This document shows positions 10,430-21,952 of a DNA stretch of 64,000 nucleotides, piece by piece. The notes under the pieces were generated by a model that saw only the letters and a list, made by a program, of their open reading frames with translations, did no database searches and was not told the origin of the DNA. A program made the position numbers and the translations under genes. The stretch is taken from positions 2,482,001 through 2,546,000 of the forward strand of contig CM074135.1 of NCBI GenBank assembly GCA_037178625.1, read 5' to 3'. The stretch comes from Skeletonema tropicum (taxonomy: Eukaryota; Bacillariophyta; Thalassiosirophyceae; Thalassiosirales; Thalassiosiraceae). Each line of letters begins with the position of its first letter. Position 1 is the first letter of the stretch.

Positions 10430-13054
10430 TATGGTGTGGGGGAGCCGAAACGCACTAGATAAACAATTTCTACGTGAGCTACGTAGGAATTCATATATCA
10501 TATACACCTATCTATTGTGTCGATAACTCTTGCCCCAGCTTGAACCAATGGGCATTTCATGTCTACCATCGAGTTGGGCATACGGAATGGCCATTGGTTC
10601 AAGTTCGGTCAATGGTATTGAGCAGCAGTGTATTCATTCTCCCAAAGTAGTTGGAGAGATGAGTTTCTAGTGTATTAAAAATAAATGGCGGGCTCTAAAC
10701 AAAAAGACACTTTTTGCATACTTTTTTCCCTCCGACCAATACAAAAAAAATGCCAATCTTATTAGACTTCGACAACAGTTTGTACTATCACCACGGCGCC
10801 GACAACACCGGGCGCCGCCAGTAACTCCTTTGGGATACATTTGAGATCAACATTGTTGCTGCTACTTTGGATCTGGACGGATATTTTGGCATAGACAGAG
10901 AGCAACACCTGCAAGACATCATTTTTTGGAGAGCAGAATCCGTCATCCGCTACACAGCAAATATCACCGAACACAATAACAAGGGTTATCTACACCCCAT
11001 CATCGTTGGTAAATGAGTTGCGCTCGTAGACGCGATGGAGAATATGCATGTAAAACTTGCTGGGGATCATGAAGAGGCATTATACTACACTTCACGCACA
11101 GGCATCACATGTAGTGATTTAGGTGGGAAGAAGGATGCGATGCCATTGATGTAATCATGTTGCAATGTGTTGAAAAGGATGATTTGGAAACAGACAAGGA
11201 CTTAGGACGGATTCATTGCACTCGTTATTGTTGTCATGTCTGATTTATTAGATGAACAGCAGCGCAATGCAACAAATATTTCATCGCAACTTATGAGAAT
11301 CATGAGAAGGTCAAAGTTGAAGAATGTATCATCTGCCGAACCTCGATGGTTTAAAGCGGATACCCTTCTCGCTGACAAAGACACGAGATGAAACTGTCGA
11401 TGCAATGATAAACAATAGAGATGGATTGGAATGTAGCATCTCATACACAAAATGGTTGCAAGAGATGATGGCAGAAAGTGTGATGAACAAGGACATGATG
11501 ATGTTGTGATGCAAACTGTCAGATGCAATGAGTAGTACAATTCCAGACTATACACGCAGCAAACATCAAATATTGGGCGATAGAAGGCATCGCGTATATT
11601 ATACAAGCGAAATATTTGAAGTGAATGAGACGGTGAAAAGTAGAGCAAATGAATGAATTAGATGTAAACCTTTCAAACCTTGCTTCTATATCAGCACAAC
11701 AACTCAATGTACCTAACAAGTACCTCCACAAATACCTCCACAAATACCTCCAAGCATCAATAGATAAAGTTGCATGGTCTATTGCAAATACCCTGCGCCA
11801 GTTTTATTATTGATGCTTATTGTCACAGTCAAGTATCCAGGTGTTCTAGACAATTCATATAATATTGTTGCAACAAGAGAATGAGCAAGGCATTCCCTTG
11901 GAATGAGCGACGACTGTAGCTTAGTATGGCTTAAACTCTATTTCATTTGACTCTATTCCAGTTAAATAGCTTCCGCTCGCAATGGGAAGCATATTTATAT
12001 TTACCACTACGACTATGAGATCTTGTTTGCATTCGAATACAGTTCCATTTTTGTACATTCTACACAACATGTCCTGTAAATAGTTGAATAGTATATCCAT
12101 ATACAGCACACTATCCAGCCTCCACCATCACCATAATGATCAAAATATTATAGATATTCCATTCTTATTTATTGTTGATGGTATGCCTAATGAGATGTTA
12201 CTTCTTGTTGCGTGCAGATGTATTGTCTACGAGATACGAGATGTGTCCTCTTCCATATACCAACAAACAATGTACGAGCGATGCATGTTACGCACTGTAG
12301 TGACATTTAGCGGCGCATCCTTTTGTACATACATCAATATTCTTCATCCCGTGGCGTTTTTACAGCGATGAAGGGCAACGGCGTTGGCTATCGTATTTAT
12401 TCTGATTGTTGTGGAATGATGCTTCTGTGTCGGCATCTTGTGTTGTGCTCTTCTGCTTCAGGCGCGCATCCAGACGGGAATCCAGCCGCACCACTTCAGA
12501 AGTAGATTCACCATGGAAATAAGAATACATTTGCACATTGATTGCAGTGGATTGTCCTGCTGCGGCTGCTAAAGCGAGTGCCCAGAGAATCTCATGGCGG
12601 AATGTTTGGGAGATGAGATGTCAAATCGTATTGTACGTAGGAATTAGTAAATGTTTCTACAGAGTTCTCATCTTCCGTCCAAAAAAAATCCACCACTAGG
12701 CATGCCAGTCCGTCTATGTCGCCTAGCCAATAGAACGTTACGATCTTCAAGCCGATAGCTTGCGTATGCATTACCAATACACGTTGGAAAGATATTGTGA
12801 ACTTGGAACGGTGAAAATCGGTCGTTTATTTTGTTATTTATGTACTTTTCAGCGGAGGATGATCAAAAAATCACTTTTTGATGATGATGTGCCCGACCTG
12901 ATTTTGTGGTGTTGATATCTCGATGAATATATGGAACCAGAAAAAGATAGTGTCCTTCCCATAATCCTTACACTGTATACTATCGATGTATGCACTTAAA
13001 GTACAATATTAAAATTTTTGCCACTTAGTGCATGTTCGGCTCCCCAAGACCATA
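10430..13054. mobile_element. Inverted-repeat-bounded degenerate element, 2.6 kb
   Basis: The ends 10430-10457 and 13026-13054 are inverted copies sharing TATGGT, then GGGGAGCCGAA and GCACTA with small differences. The left end lies directly against the right arm of the preceding element. The interior is AT-rich with only short open frames (for example 10762-10974 and 12592-12777 on the minus strand). None is recognisable as a transposase, so the superfamily is unknown and the copy looks decayed. Confidence 0.6.
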
Positions 13055-13074
13055 GCAGCCCCCTCACGACTCAC

Positions 13075-13152
13075 GAATCCTAGGATTCCGAAATCGAAGG
13101 ATTCGCCGGCATCGAATCCTAGGATTTTCAGAATCCTAGGATTCGATGTAAC
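13075..13152. repeat. Palindrome cluster C (GAATCCTAGGATTC)
   Basis: Perfect palindromes lie at 13075-13088 and 13131-13144, with a one-mismatch copy at 13113-13126 and a variant (AATCGAAGGATTCG) between them. The right edge GATGTAACAGATCGG is the inverse of the left edge of cluster A, closing a composite structure of about 5.2 kb. Confidence 0.85.
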
Positions 13153-13245
13153 AGATCGGTTCGCATATCTTCCAAATCTATCTTCTGTGGATCTTATGCT
13201 CTTGGCTCTTGATCATATCGTTATGATGATGTATCCACGGGAACC

Positions 13246-14948
13246 ATGTATCGAACGACCTTCATTGCGGCAGCACCTGCCCTTCTTGCCATTGCCATCT
13301 ATTATACAGTTGCTCCACCTTTCTTCTGTTCTGGGACGTGCTGCTTCGTCAAATTGACATGCGCCGATGTACCAATTGAAAAAAATATTGTCCAGCCGAA
13401 GTATGAGAAAGTAGCAGCGGCACTTGCTGAATCATTGGCAATTGGTTGGGATTTGGGAGCATCTGTCTTTATGGTGAGTTACGCCTGCGTTCACGAGCAT
13501 TGCCTTTCATAATACACATTATATGTAACAGAAATTTTAAAGTACGTCTGGTGGGCCCTCAAGAGGCGACATTATCTATGGTATTGATAACGAACATGTG
13601 CTGTAACACTGTTTATTTCCCAGATCGCACCCTTTCATCATACACATTATGTATCCTTCATCTCACCACTTGTAATAAACTGCCTAGCGTGTGAATGGCG
13701 AGACGGTCTTAGACATTGCTGGCGGATATCAAGATAAGGAGAGAACCGTCCCTTACAATATCAACACGATGAACATGGTGTTCAGCTCTGGTAAGATACC
13801 AGAGACAATAGGGGTTGCTCTATTGGTGGATAAAGGTTTGATGGAGCTGGATACACCAATCGCACGGTATTGGCCAGAATTTGCTCAAAAAGGAAAAGGA
13901 GAGATAACAATGGGCGACATTTTGTCACATCGTTCGGGTGCTATGGATACTTTCGAGGAGACACCTGATGCTGCCACGTTACAGGATGATAAAAAACGTG
14001 ATGAGTTTCTCGCATCACAATCGTTTCTATTTCCAAGGGGAACTGTTGGATACCGAGGTGCTAGTTCAGGTAGGAAAAGCAACTGTTTCTGGAGCATTCT
14101 TGCCTTGGTGTATTCTTGACTCACCATCTTGCTGTTGTTGAACTTCTTCTTCCACATTAGCTTTTTACACAGATGCAGTGGTTCGACGCGTGGACCCACT
14201 TAAACGATCTCTCTTGCAACTCGTTCAAGAAGAGCTGTTCGATCCACTTGGACAGTCTATTTTCTGTCCACCAATATCGTCTCGGGATTGGGATGGACGA
14301 ATGTCGAAGGTGCACGACGCTCCTGCTTCTAAATTGATGCTTGGTTTGATACCTCAACTGTATTTTCCTAGCTTCTACCGAAGCGTACTAGGCGAGGACC
14401 ATCCGTTAGTCGTTGAAGATTCGGAGGTCAAATTATATAGAAATTACATGTTGAAAGATGATCCGGATAGCCCATTTGTCAAGCCAGGCCTTCCAGATAT
14501 TGATCAGGGAGCAGCATCATATAACAACCGCTCTAGTTGGTTTTCTTATCCGATGATGAGTGCAAACTGTGTGACAAATGCGAGGGGGACGGGGAATGCG
14601 CTTGACGCGTTCATGAGGGGCGAAATTGTCAGTGAGGATACTCTTGCATTGTTTTTGAAACCAGTTGGCACAAACGAGTTCGACAAGTTTTTATGTGATA
14701 ATGCGACATATTTAGCTGGTGGCTTTGGACATGGTGGAGATGGGAAAGAGGCGGGGTTATTTAAGCAGCCTGCAGGTGTAGAATGCAAAGGATGGGGCGG
14801 TCTTGGAGGATCTACGATTGTGCACTGTCTGATTGGAGCTTATAATGTTACATTGTCATATGTACCAAATGGTCTCTCTCCGCGAGTGAAGCTCGACCGT
14901 GGAATGAAGCTGCTCAGTGAAGTAGCTGAGATACTCTTGAAAGAGTAG
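13246..14948 (+). CDS. Serine beta-lactamase-like hydrolase (class C/LACTB type), three exons
   Basis: Exons are 13246-13473, 13688-14069 and 14173-14948, with introns beginning GTGAGT and GTAGGA and ending CCTAG and CACAG. The protein starts with a hydrophobic signal or anchor (APALLAIAIYYTVAPPF). The domain then follows the beta-lactamase-related serine hydrolase plan: GETVLDIAGGYQDKE, the nucleophile S-x-x-K as SSGK in NMVFSSGKIPET, LVDKGLMELDTPIARYWPEF, and ILSHRSG. Near the C-terminus there are glycine-rich motifs GGFGHGGDG and GWGGLGGS. Relatives are esterases or lipid-metabolism hydrolases rather than antibiotic resistance enzymes. The substrate is unknown. The tyrosine motif region around the second intron is short, so that boundary is the least certain. 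Intron 1 carries a dispersed repeat. Confidence 0.75.
13503..13653 (+). repeat. Insertion-like repeat inside intron 1 of the serine hydrolase
   Basis: The segment TAACAGAAATTTTAAAGTAC at about 13528, followed by GTCTGGTGGGCCCTCAAGAG, recurs at about 38391 (+), 61045-61089 (-) and in part at 61571 (+). In this intron it sits between two imperfect direct repeats, CCTTTCATAATACACATTAT (13503) and CCTTTCATCATACACATTAT (13629). That arrangement suggests insertion with a target duplication. Confidence 0.7.
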
Positions 14949-15365
14949 GACGAATTGACTCATTAAAGTCTTCATCTTGAGATCTTCCATAATCTTGTAG
15001 TAAACAGTCTTCACTTTTTATTTATTGCACAAGCAGAATAGACAGGCAAAATTCACCATCAGTGCGGAAATCAGGTACATGTATCATTCTTGACTTCCTC
15101 GGCTTCAATGTCATCATTAGGCTCGTACCCAAACACACGCACTAGCCTGTTCCGCCTCTAAAAGGGAGACGTAACATTAACATTTCCTCACATTGTCTAC
15201 CGTATCTTGCACATAATATCTAAAATGAAGTACTCTAAAGCTATCCTTTGAAGAGACAAGGAGGTCTTGGAATTGACAGATAGAAAAGCATACTTACCAT
15301 TACAATTTTACTCTTCTTGGATAATTGATAAGAATTCACATTGCATTACCTATAATAGTGAAAAG
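14949..15365. other. Convergent intergenic region
   Basis: This is the shared 3' flank of the hydrolase and glycyl-tRNA synthetase genes. It is AT-rich and no gene was seen. Confidence 0.5.
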
Positions 15366-17169
15366 TTAGTATCCATCAATCATCTTACTCAAGTATGGTA
15401 CAACTTCATCCATTGGTATCCTAACCTGTTCAGTAGTATCTCTGTCCCTAATAGTCACTGCACCATCATCTTCAATTGTCTCAAAGTCAACCGTCACACA
15501 GAAAGGGACTCCGATCTCATCAGCGCGACGGTACCTACGACCAATTGCTCCAGTTTGATCCCATTGAACATTCCATCTCATTTGAAGCTTATCAAACAAC
15601 TCCCTAGCTGCCTTAACAAGCGGTTCCTTGTTTTTGACAAGTGGAAGAACTGATACTTTGACTGGTGCAATACTGGGATGGAAAGAGAGGTAGTTTCTCT
15701 TCTCTCCGTTGATTTCATCTTCAGCATAGGCGGAACAGATGAGAGCCAAGATACAACGGTCTACACCAAGAGAGGGTTCAATCACATGAGGAATGAACTT
15801 CTCCTTGGTTTCTTCGTCAAAATAGTCAAGGGCTGAACACAAAGGAAAGAAACATTGGTATTACAAGTCCAATCAAAAAGAAACACGTCTCAATTTTAAA
15901 CTTCAAACACTCACTTTTTCCACTCCCCTCGGAATGACTCGTCAAATCAAAATTGCCACGTGCCGCAATACCCATCAACTCCTGCTCCCCAAATGGAAAC
16001 TTAAAGGTAATATCCGTACAAGCCCTAGCATAATGAGCCAATCCATCCCCCTCATGAATATCATACCCCATCAAATCCTCTCTCAAACCCACACTCTCCA
16101 AAAATGCCTTGGAATCGGCAATCCACTTCTCATGGAATGGTTGCCACACATCATCTCCCGGAGGGATAAAGTATTCAATCTCCATTTGTTCAAATTCCCT
16201 ACTACGGAAAATAAAGTTTCGAGGAGTAATTTCATTACGGAATGCCTTGCCAATTTGTGCAATTCCAAATGGTAACTTTTGACGACTGGTCCCAAGGACA
16301 TTTTTGTAATTGATGAAAATTCCCTGTGCAGTTTCAGGACGGAGGTAGGCCACCGAAGACCCATCCTGCATCGCACCAACATTGGTTTGGAACATGAGAT
16401 TAAAGTCACGGGGCATGGTGAGCGTGGGCTTTCCACTCCCAGGTGAGGGGATCTGTCCCATTTCCTCCTCAGATACCTGTGTCAAATCTTTGAATGCAAA
16501 GGGTTGAATCGCTTGTCCCTTTCGGTCAATTTCTTTGAGTAGTTTTTTCGCCTGCTTCTTGGCAGCCTTTACCATATCTTCATCATTGGCCTCCAACACA
16601 CATACAAATCCAACCGTTGTGCCACACTCTTCGACAGTTACGGGAGCACAAAACAATTGATCCGCCCTGTACCTCAACTTGGTCTCCTTACAATCCACCA
16701 TTGGGTCACTAAATCCATCTAAATGCCCCGAACTCTGCCACGTGGTGGGGTTGTGAATGATACTACTATCAATCCCCACCACATCCTCACGACGTTGGAC
16801 AAAGTGCCTCCAGAAGGAATCCTTGACGTTCTTTTTCAGTTCCGATCCTAATGGGCCGTAGTCGAAGAATCCGGCGAAACCATTGTAAATTTCCGAGGAG
16901 GGGAAGATGATCCCGCGTCGTTTGCAGAGGGAGACGATGTCTTCCATTTTGACCTTGTTGTAGGCCTCTTCGTTTTTGATGGGTGTTTTCGTATCGGATT
17001 CAGTTGAGGCCTCGGCGGTGGAGTGAATGGCTGTGGCTTTGCTCATGGTGCGTCTAAGTGATGCAGTGGAGGAAGCAGAAAGCGATGGAGATGTTGTGCG
17101 GAGGCCGAAGCCGAGAGCGCCGTGAAGGGTGAGAAACATGGCTAGCGCTACGTTACGATAGGAAGGCAT
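15366..17169 (-). CDS. Glycyl-tRNA synthetase, class II homodimeric type, organelle-targeted
   Basis: This enzyme charges tRNA-Gly with glycine. Exon 1 is 17169-15915 and exon 2 is 15832-15366; the 82-bp intron starts GTGAGT and ends TTCAG. Splicing gives GSGK-TLDYFDEETKEKF, matching the conserved SGK..YFD segment. Visible signatures are IYNGFAGFFDYGPLG, motif 2 (FRNEITPRN, FRSREFEQMEIE), motif 3 (GVDRCILALI) and the anticodon-binding domain (APVKVSVLPLVKNKE ... GRRYRRADEIG). The N-terminus (MPSYRNVALAMFLTLHGALG followed by FGLRT) looks like a bipartite plastid presequence with phenylalanine after the signal-peptidase site, so a plastid or dual-targeted product is likely. Translation from an internal ATG could give a cytosolic form. 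The frame is intact throughout, unlike many neighbours. Confidence 0.93.
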
Positions 17170-17643
17170 GATGATGCTTCTACTGATGAATGTACAAGGA
17201 TGGTTAACGTGCCACTGCACTACTTTTGAGATGAAAAGTAGACGAGGAGGTTTGTTCCGCTTGGACCTTGCTTGCACGAGCACAAAGCACAACTGATGAT
17301 CTTTTTGATGATGATGTCTTTTCGATGATGATGTGCGTCAGTGCTCAGTAGGATGCCCCCTGGCCTGTTAAACTACGCAAGGTGTGCAGATGATGTGTGT
17401 GACTGACAATGAGAAGCTGAAGCCTGCGAAACGCGAACGCTAAATCGGCGAAGGTGAGTCTTTGATTCCAAATGACTCTGCTGAAGTGCGGCGAAGTTCA
17501 AGCACGCAATCAAGTGCGTTGAGAACGTGCGTGAGAATCTGGTGAGAATATGGTTGGTTCTGAAGGCATGGTTTGGGAGTGAATCAGAGTGACTGCAGTG
17601 GCGATCATCACTGCGGCTGCAGGACCACCACAACATTAATACC

Positions 17644-18342
17644 ATGATATTATCTCCTGAAATTAAATTCACAGAGGAGTGTTGCTCTCCATTATTCAAT
17701 CCATCCAAATATCAAGATGGAAACAAGGGGTACAAACTAATTCAATGGAAGCACAAGCCGTTCGTCGTCGATGGCACCCGCTGTTTATTCCATGTACCGC
17801 TAGCGTTCGGAAATGCCGTCGCACGAGCCATGAAGAAGATTGAACAATCTGGGGCGCAAGTTCCGAGAGAAGACTTTATGATTCTATCCGAGTGTTCGTC
17901 GCCGTGGTGGTCGGATGTGTTTGTGAGCACATCGAAAGACCATGTGGAGGGGGCGGAGGTTACATTTATATCGGGGTTATACCTCGCCAAGGCCTTTGAA
18001 GGGGATTATTCAAATATTGGTACGTGGGTCCGAGAAATCAATGATCTGGTTATACAGGTCAAACGAGCGTCGATGGAGGGAGAGGAGGAGAAGAAGCTTG
18101 AGAGGGAACCCCTACCCGCACCATACGCATCGTCCACGCCAGAAGAGGAGCTAGAACTCCTGCCGACTGTCACGAAAGAAGTAGTGCCCAAGCAAGAGGA
18201 AGAAGATGAGCTTCTGCCGAATACCAAGAAAGTGATCAAGCAAAAAGATGGGACCATCTTTTTCTACTATCCAACTTGCCCAAGATGTGCAAAGAAATAT
18301 GGCAAGAACTATGTGGTTATCTTTGCAAAGATATCCGAATAA
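17644..18342 (+). CDS. Unknown soluble protein with C-terminal CxxC
   Basis: The 232-residue product has no signal peptide or membrane segment. The N-terminal two thirds look like a compact folded domain (FVVDGTRCLFHVPLAFGNAV, MILSECSSPWWSDVFVST, VTFISGLYLAKAFEGDY). Then comes an acidic linker of two similar segments (EEELELLPTVTKEVVPKQE and EEDELLPNTKKVIKQ). The C-terminus is FYYPTCPRCAKKYGKNY, with a CxxC that could bind zinc. I do not recognise the family. The frame is intact and intronless, and ATG 17644 is the first in frame. Confidence 0.55.
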   Translation: MILSPEIKFTEECCSPLFNPSKYQDGNKGYKLIQWKHKPFVVDGTRCLFHVPLAFGNAVARAMKKIEQSGAQVPREDFMILSECSSPWWSDVFVSTSKDHVEGAEVTFISGLYLAKAFEGDYSNIGTWVREINDLVIQVKRASMEGEEEKKLEREPLPAPYASSTPEEELELLPTVTKEVVPKQEEEDELLPNTKKVIKQKDGTIFFYYPTCPRCAKKYGKNYVVIFAKISE

Positions 18343-18819
18343 AAATGTATAGCTCAAAGACTCGCGCTACTTGCATATCGAGTTTAAGTAGAGAAGTAGA
18401 TGAGGAGCTCTTGACCTGACCGAGTTGGATTAGTTTCGTAGACAAGTAATCTGATTAACTATGTATTTAATTTTTACTCATGCAATATACGAATACTTCC
18501 TCACAACAACCAATGGCAGCTAATATGACAGAGGGATGAAGTGACTAACTGCATGTAAATTAGCACATACTCATTGCCAAATTTATCTCTTTCCTACCTG
18601 AAAGGCACTAAATACCTTTCTCCTTCTTCTTGGGGGATCTGTTTGATACCTGATAATTATTTGAACTGAATCGTCTAAACTTCTTTCATCACCGTCATAC
18701 TCTTCTTCTGCTGGTGCTGCTGGCTTCTTGGCAAGGGGTTCTAGCCTTTTCCTACCCACTGCTATCTGCGTGGAGTGATGAAAGTTGAAACATTCCATGA
18801 TGAAGCGTAAAGGGCTTGA
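18343..18819. other. Intergenic; possible weak minus-strand exon
   Basis: A minus-strand frame at 18583-18798 (MECFNFHHST ... RKRLEPLAKKPAAPAEEEY) ends beside GTAGGAAAG, which could be a splice donor. I found no matching second exon, so this is no more than a candidate. Confidence 0.2.
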
Positions 18820-19146
18820 AGCTACTTTATCTGTGTTACTGATACATTGAAGAGCTAGCCGCCATAGCTACGGCACTCGTGCGTTCCAAAGCGCATCACA
18901 ACTGTGGTAAGCTTGGATTAGTCATCGCTGTCGAAAGAATGAATATTCTCCTGTAGTCATCGGCGAGGTTTAAGACAGGTTAGAAGTTGTTACGGATAAC
19001 CCTGTCTAAGTACGATTCTGCAAAGCGCTGTGCGTAAGTAAGGAAGTACAATACATTGAAGATTTGCATACCCACATATGATGCTGCCCTCTATCTAAAA
19101 GGCCTGCCGAGCTCTTGTTGAAATCCCGTCTGTAGAAAGAAAAGGA

Positions 19147-19428
19147 GTGCAAAACAGTGAGGTCATTGCATTGAAGCTTCCATCCAGCTCAGCATGTCAT
19201 AGAAAAGAGAAGGCGAGGAAGCGTACGCGATCCACACAAAATGCGACATTGACCCGTGTCACTGATAACATTGAAGAGCTAGCCGTCACAGCTCCAGACT
19301 CTCGCGCATTGCAGAAGGTAAAAGAGATGATTTATCACACAGCAAGCTCGATGAGATCCGTCATCTCGTGCTTTACTCGGAGAAAAGTTCTTGTTTGTTT
19401 TGCTACAGCTGTTGTAAGCTTGGGATAA
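19147..19428 (+). pseudogene. Gene fragment with basic N-terminus and hydrophobic C-terminus
   Basis: The frame reads EVIALKLPSSSACHRKEKAR, then TRVTDNIEELAVTAPDSRAL and ends in a hydrophobic stretch KVLVCFATAVVSLG. Parts recur at 18835-18915, 20461-20570 and 22296-22430, always next to the cyclin copies and never as one longer gene. It appears to be duplicated debris of an unknown gene. Confidence 0.4.
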
Positions 19429-19744
19429 CCCGCTGCCGAAGGAGTATTCTGCTGGATATGGAGGAATGAAGCTGAAGAAGTTTGCAGTGGAGGGCAAATC
19501 AAGCTCTTGTTGAGGTCCGGATGTCTCAATAATTATCGGGAGAAAGACCAAAAGACCTTGACTAGATCGATGCTCACCTAGCTACTTGAAGTGAGGAATA
19601 TGAAAGCTGTATTGATACAACCATCAAAGGCATTTTGAAGATAACAGCACTACAGCGCCACGGGCCTGGAGGACAATCTGAATGCTGTTATCACGACGAC
19701 GTTGAAACTGATGTGCTAGCAAGACGGGGTGGCGGTGCTTACTT

Positions 19745-20013
19745 ACTACGGTACCATTCTAAAACTAGTCTGTACCTTAGAGAAGAGTCTGTACCTTGAG
19801 ATGTCATGAATTTTCTATCTGCTCGTTCTGGACGAGTTCTTGCCCGATTCGAGTGAAACCAAGACAGAGGGAGATAGCGATGATGTTGTAGGAGAGGTCT
19901 GCGTACTCGGTTCGGACCATAGAATCGTTTAGGAGACCATTGAGGGGAGTTTACCTATGGTGAAAAGATTCCCTGAAACTGAAATATCCTGAATTTTTAA
20001 AATGAATAGTTTT
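19745..20013 (+). repeat. Inverted relic of the 5' flank of the 34-kb transposase element
   Basis: About 270 bp are nearly identical to the reverse complement of 34708-34985. Examples are CTAAAACTAGTCTGTACCTT, TTTTCTATCTGCTCGTTCTG, CATAGAATCGTTTAGGAGAC and AAAATGAATAGTTTTGCTGT. At 34.7 kb this sequence is upstream of a transposase gene. Here the gene is absent. Confidence 0.85.
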
Positions 20014-20572
20014 GCTGTTTCATAACTGTAGATTAAGATACTATTATTTGATTGACTTGGCGATCAAGCTCACAATAGCGTGGTCAATACCTCGACTCTC
20101 GGAGAGACTCTACTCTCGGAGAGAGAGGGAGCCAGGGCACATAAAAGAGTTGGAGAGAGCGGAGATAGAAGAGAGTCGGACGGACAAATGGGATTCCCAT
20201 CTACATACGGTCAGCAGGGTTCTCAAATTTAAGACTAAACGTTCTTTTATTTTGAGTTCGGTTTGCTCTGATGAAGATCCGAACGCTACATCCTATCTAC
20301 ATCGAATATCGTGAGCTCCGGCCATTATTTATGCGATTGCTGGACCAAATCGATTGGTTACTTATTGAAGTAGATAGAGAGTGATTTTTTTCTCCGACAC
20401 AAAAAGAAGCTCAGTAAGAGGTTTTACTTATGACTTCTGACATTGCAGAACACATCGACTTCCAGCTTCGACAGTCTAGAAAAAAGAAGGCGAGGAAGCG
20501 TACGCGATCCACACAAAATGCGACATCCTCATTTACTTATCGAAAAATACACAAACCGAAGAAGGTTTCAAC

Positions 20573-21443
20573 ATGAAGCCAACAGAGAACCTATCCCGAA
20601 ACACACAAGCCGTTGCAGACACCCTCGCTGCAATGCTCAAGAGGGAAAGCATCACCCATTCATGTTCATACCCTGCGGGTTACCTCGACCTCTCCGATCC
20701 CAATATGGTCACTGCCGATGACCGCTTGAAGTTGGTGGACTGGTGCTACAGATTCGTTGATCACTGCAATTTGTCAAGAGAGACAGTAGCATCAGCGATG
20801 GAGATGGTCGACCGTTTCCTCTCCATGCCCAGCAACTCCGACTACGATGCAGCACAGGTAGCTATCGAGGCACTCAGCGATCATGTGAAATTCCAGCTCC
20901 TCGCTGTTACGGCCTTGTACACCTCCATCAAGCTCAACGAGAGGGTAGTCATTTCAAGCGACCTGTTCGCCGAGATGTGCCGTCAAGCCTACTCAGTCGA
21001 GGAGATCGAAGATATGGAGCGCACACTGTTGAATGGCCTATCATGGCGATGCCACGCTCCTACCGCTCATCAAGTTGGACTCTCCATCTTATCCTTGCTC
21101 CTGCCTTGCGTCGACATCCCAGAGGTGATCTGGGGCTTCCTAATGGATGAGATGAAGTAGTCTCATCGAGCTTTCTGTGCGAGACTACTACTTCACTAAA
21201 GAACGTACTAGTGCAGTCGCTCTTTCGGCCATACTCGAAGCTATCAGTGACACTTGCAACAATGAACTTCAAGAGTTGCTCGGGACCTATTTATCTGTCA
21301 TAATGGAATGCTTCGATATCGACAACAGTCTTATTCTTATTGAAGTCAGGTCAAGGTTTCAAGCACTTAGCAAACTAGGGAGTGTAGTGCAAGGAGAAGA
21401 AGAAGAAGAAGACTTGGTGTTGATGAAAGTGAAAGAATTGTAG
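20573..21443 (+). pseudogene. Cyclin copy A, one-base frameshift
   Basis: This is a cyclin-box protein of the diatom-specific cyclin type. Typical cyclin-box sequences are LKLVDWCYRFVDHCNLSRET, EMVDRFLSM, FQLLAVTALYTSIKLNE and EEIEDMERTLLNGLSWRCHA with the helix-rich C-terminal box. At 21158-21160 a TAG ends the frame, where copy B reads AAG TAT CTT ATC and copy A reads AAG TAG TCT CAT C, one base longer. The rest continues in the next frame to 21443. Cyclins activate cyclin-dependent kinases; in diatoms this family responds to nutrient and light signals. The single lesion in otherwise 95 percent identical sequence is either very recent decay or a sequence error. Confidence 0.7.
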
Positions 21444-21869
21444 AAGGTTCAGCTCAAACTTGCTAGGAATCAAGGTTATTTCTATTGTAGAAGAGTGACA
21501 TCAATTTGACTCCTAGCTTGTACTATAGTATACATTTTTTGTACATCTACATCACATCCCGATCCCCTATCCCGACCTTGTTCTGCATCTCGATCTCATC
21601 TCGACTTTTGTGAAGTAAACTAAACACGTAGACATCTTATATGTTGTTAGAGCGTTGTGATAATACTTAGGCGTAGAATCAGTGCTTGGATAATTCATCG
21701 TAGATGGAATGATAGGCAACACTGACTCACTCACCACTCACTTTTATCAATCATAGAGATTAGAGAGAAAGTGATCGAAGAGAGTTTTTGATCATCTTTG
21801 ATCATGACGCACAGGTTCGTCGTTCGTCGCAAATTGACATGCTATGTAATCACTGTCATACTTACTGGA

Positions 21870-21950
21870 GCAATGAAAAGCTTCTTCATTATCGTACAAT
21901 TAGCTGTCCTCATTAACTTGCAGTTGGTACAATCACTCACGTCAGTTCTG
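21870..21950 (+). pseudogene. Truncated 5' copy of the lumen-protein gene
   Basis: MKSFFIIVQLAVLINLQLVQ matches the signal peptide of the gene at 23806. The copy lacks 23 bp and then joins the start of the next duplication unit, which ends the reading frame. Confidence 0.75.
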
Positions 21951-21952
21951 AA

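Larger units (their letters stand above)
8883..10430. mobile_element. Inverted-repeat element, about 100-bp arms, hosting a nested hAT
   Basis: The left arm (about 8883-8993) and right arm (about 10336-10430) are inverted copies. Shared blocks include ATAAAGGCCGTGCGC, TTTTGGAACCGGAGC and GTTAGTGAAATGCTCTAGC followed by TTTGGGCCA. Without the hAT insertion the element would be about 530 bp, as expected for a MITE or foldback element. I could not identify a convincing target-site duplication. It carries no gene of its own. Confidence 0.75.
18820..21952 (+). repeat. Tandem duplication unit 1 (with a 1.2-kb insert)
   Basis: This unit begins GAAGCTACTTTATCTGTGT and matches the unit starting at 21953. 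It covers a leader region, fragments encoding EKARKRTRSTQNAT, a cyclin gene and the 5' end of the lumen-protein gene. Unit 1 is longer because about 1.2 kb (roughly 19250-20480) is inserted between two copies of GGCGAGGAAGCGTACGCGAT (near 19210 and 20480). The insert contains the inverted transposon relic at 19745-20013. Confidence 0.8.
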
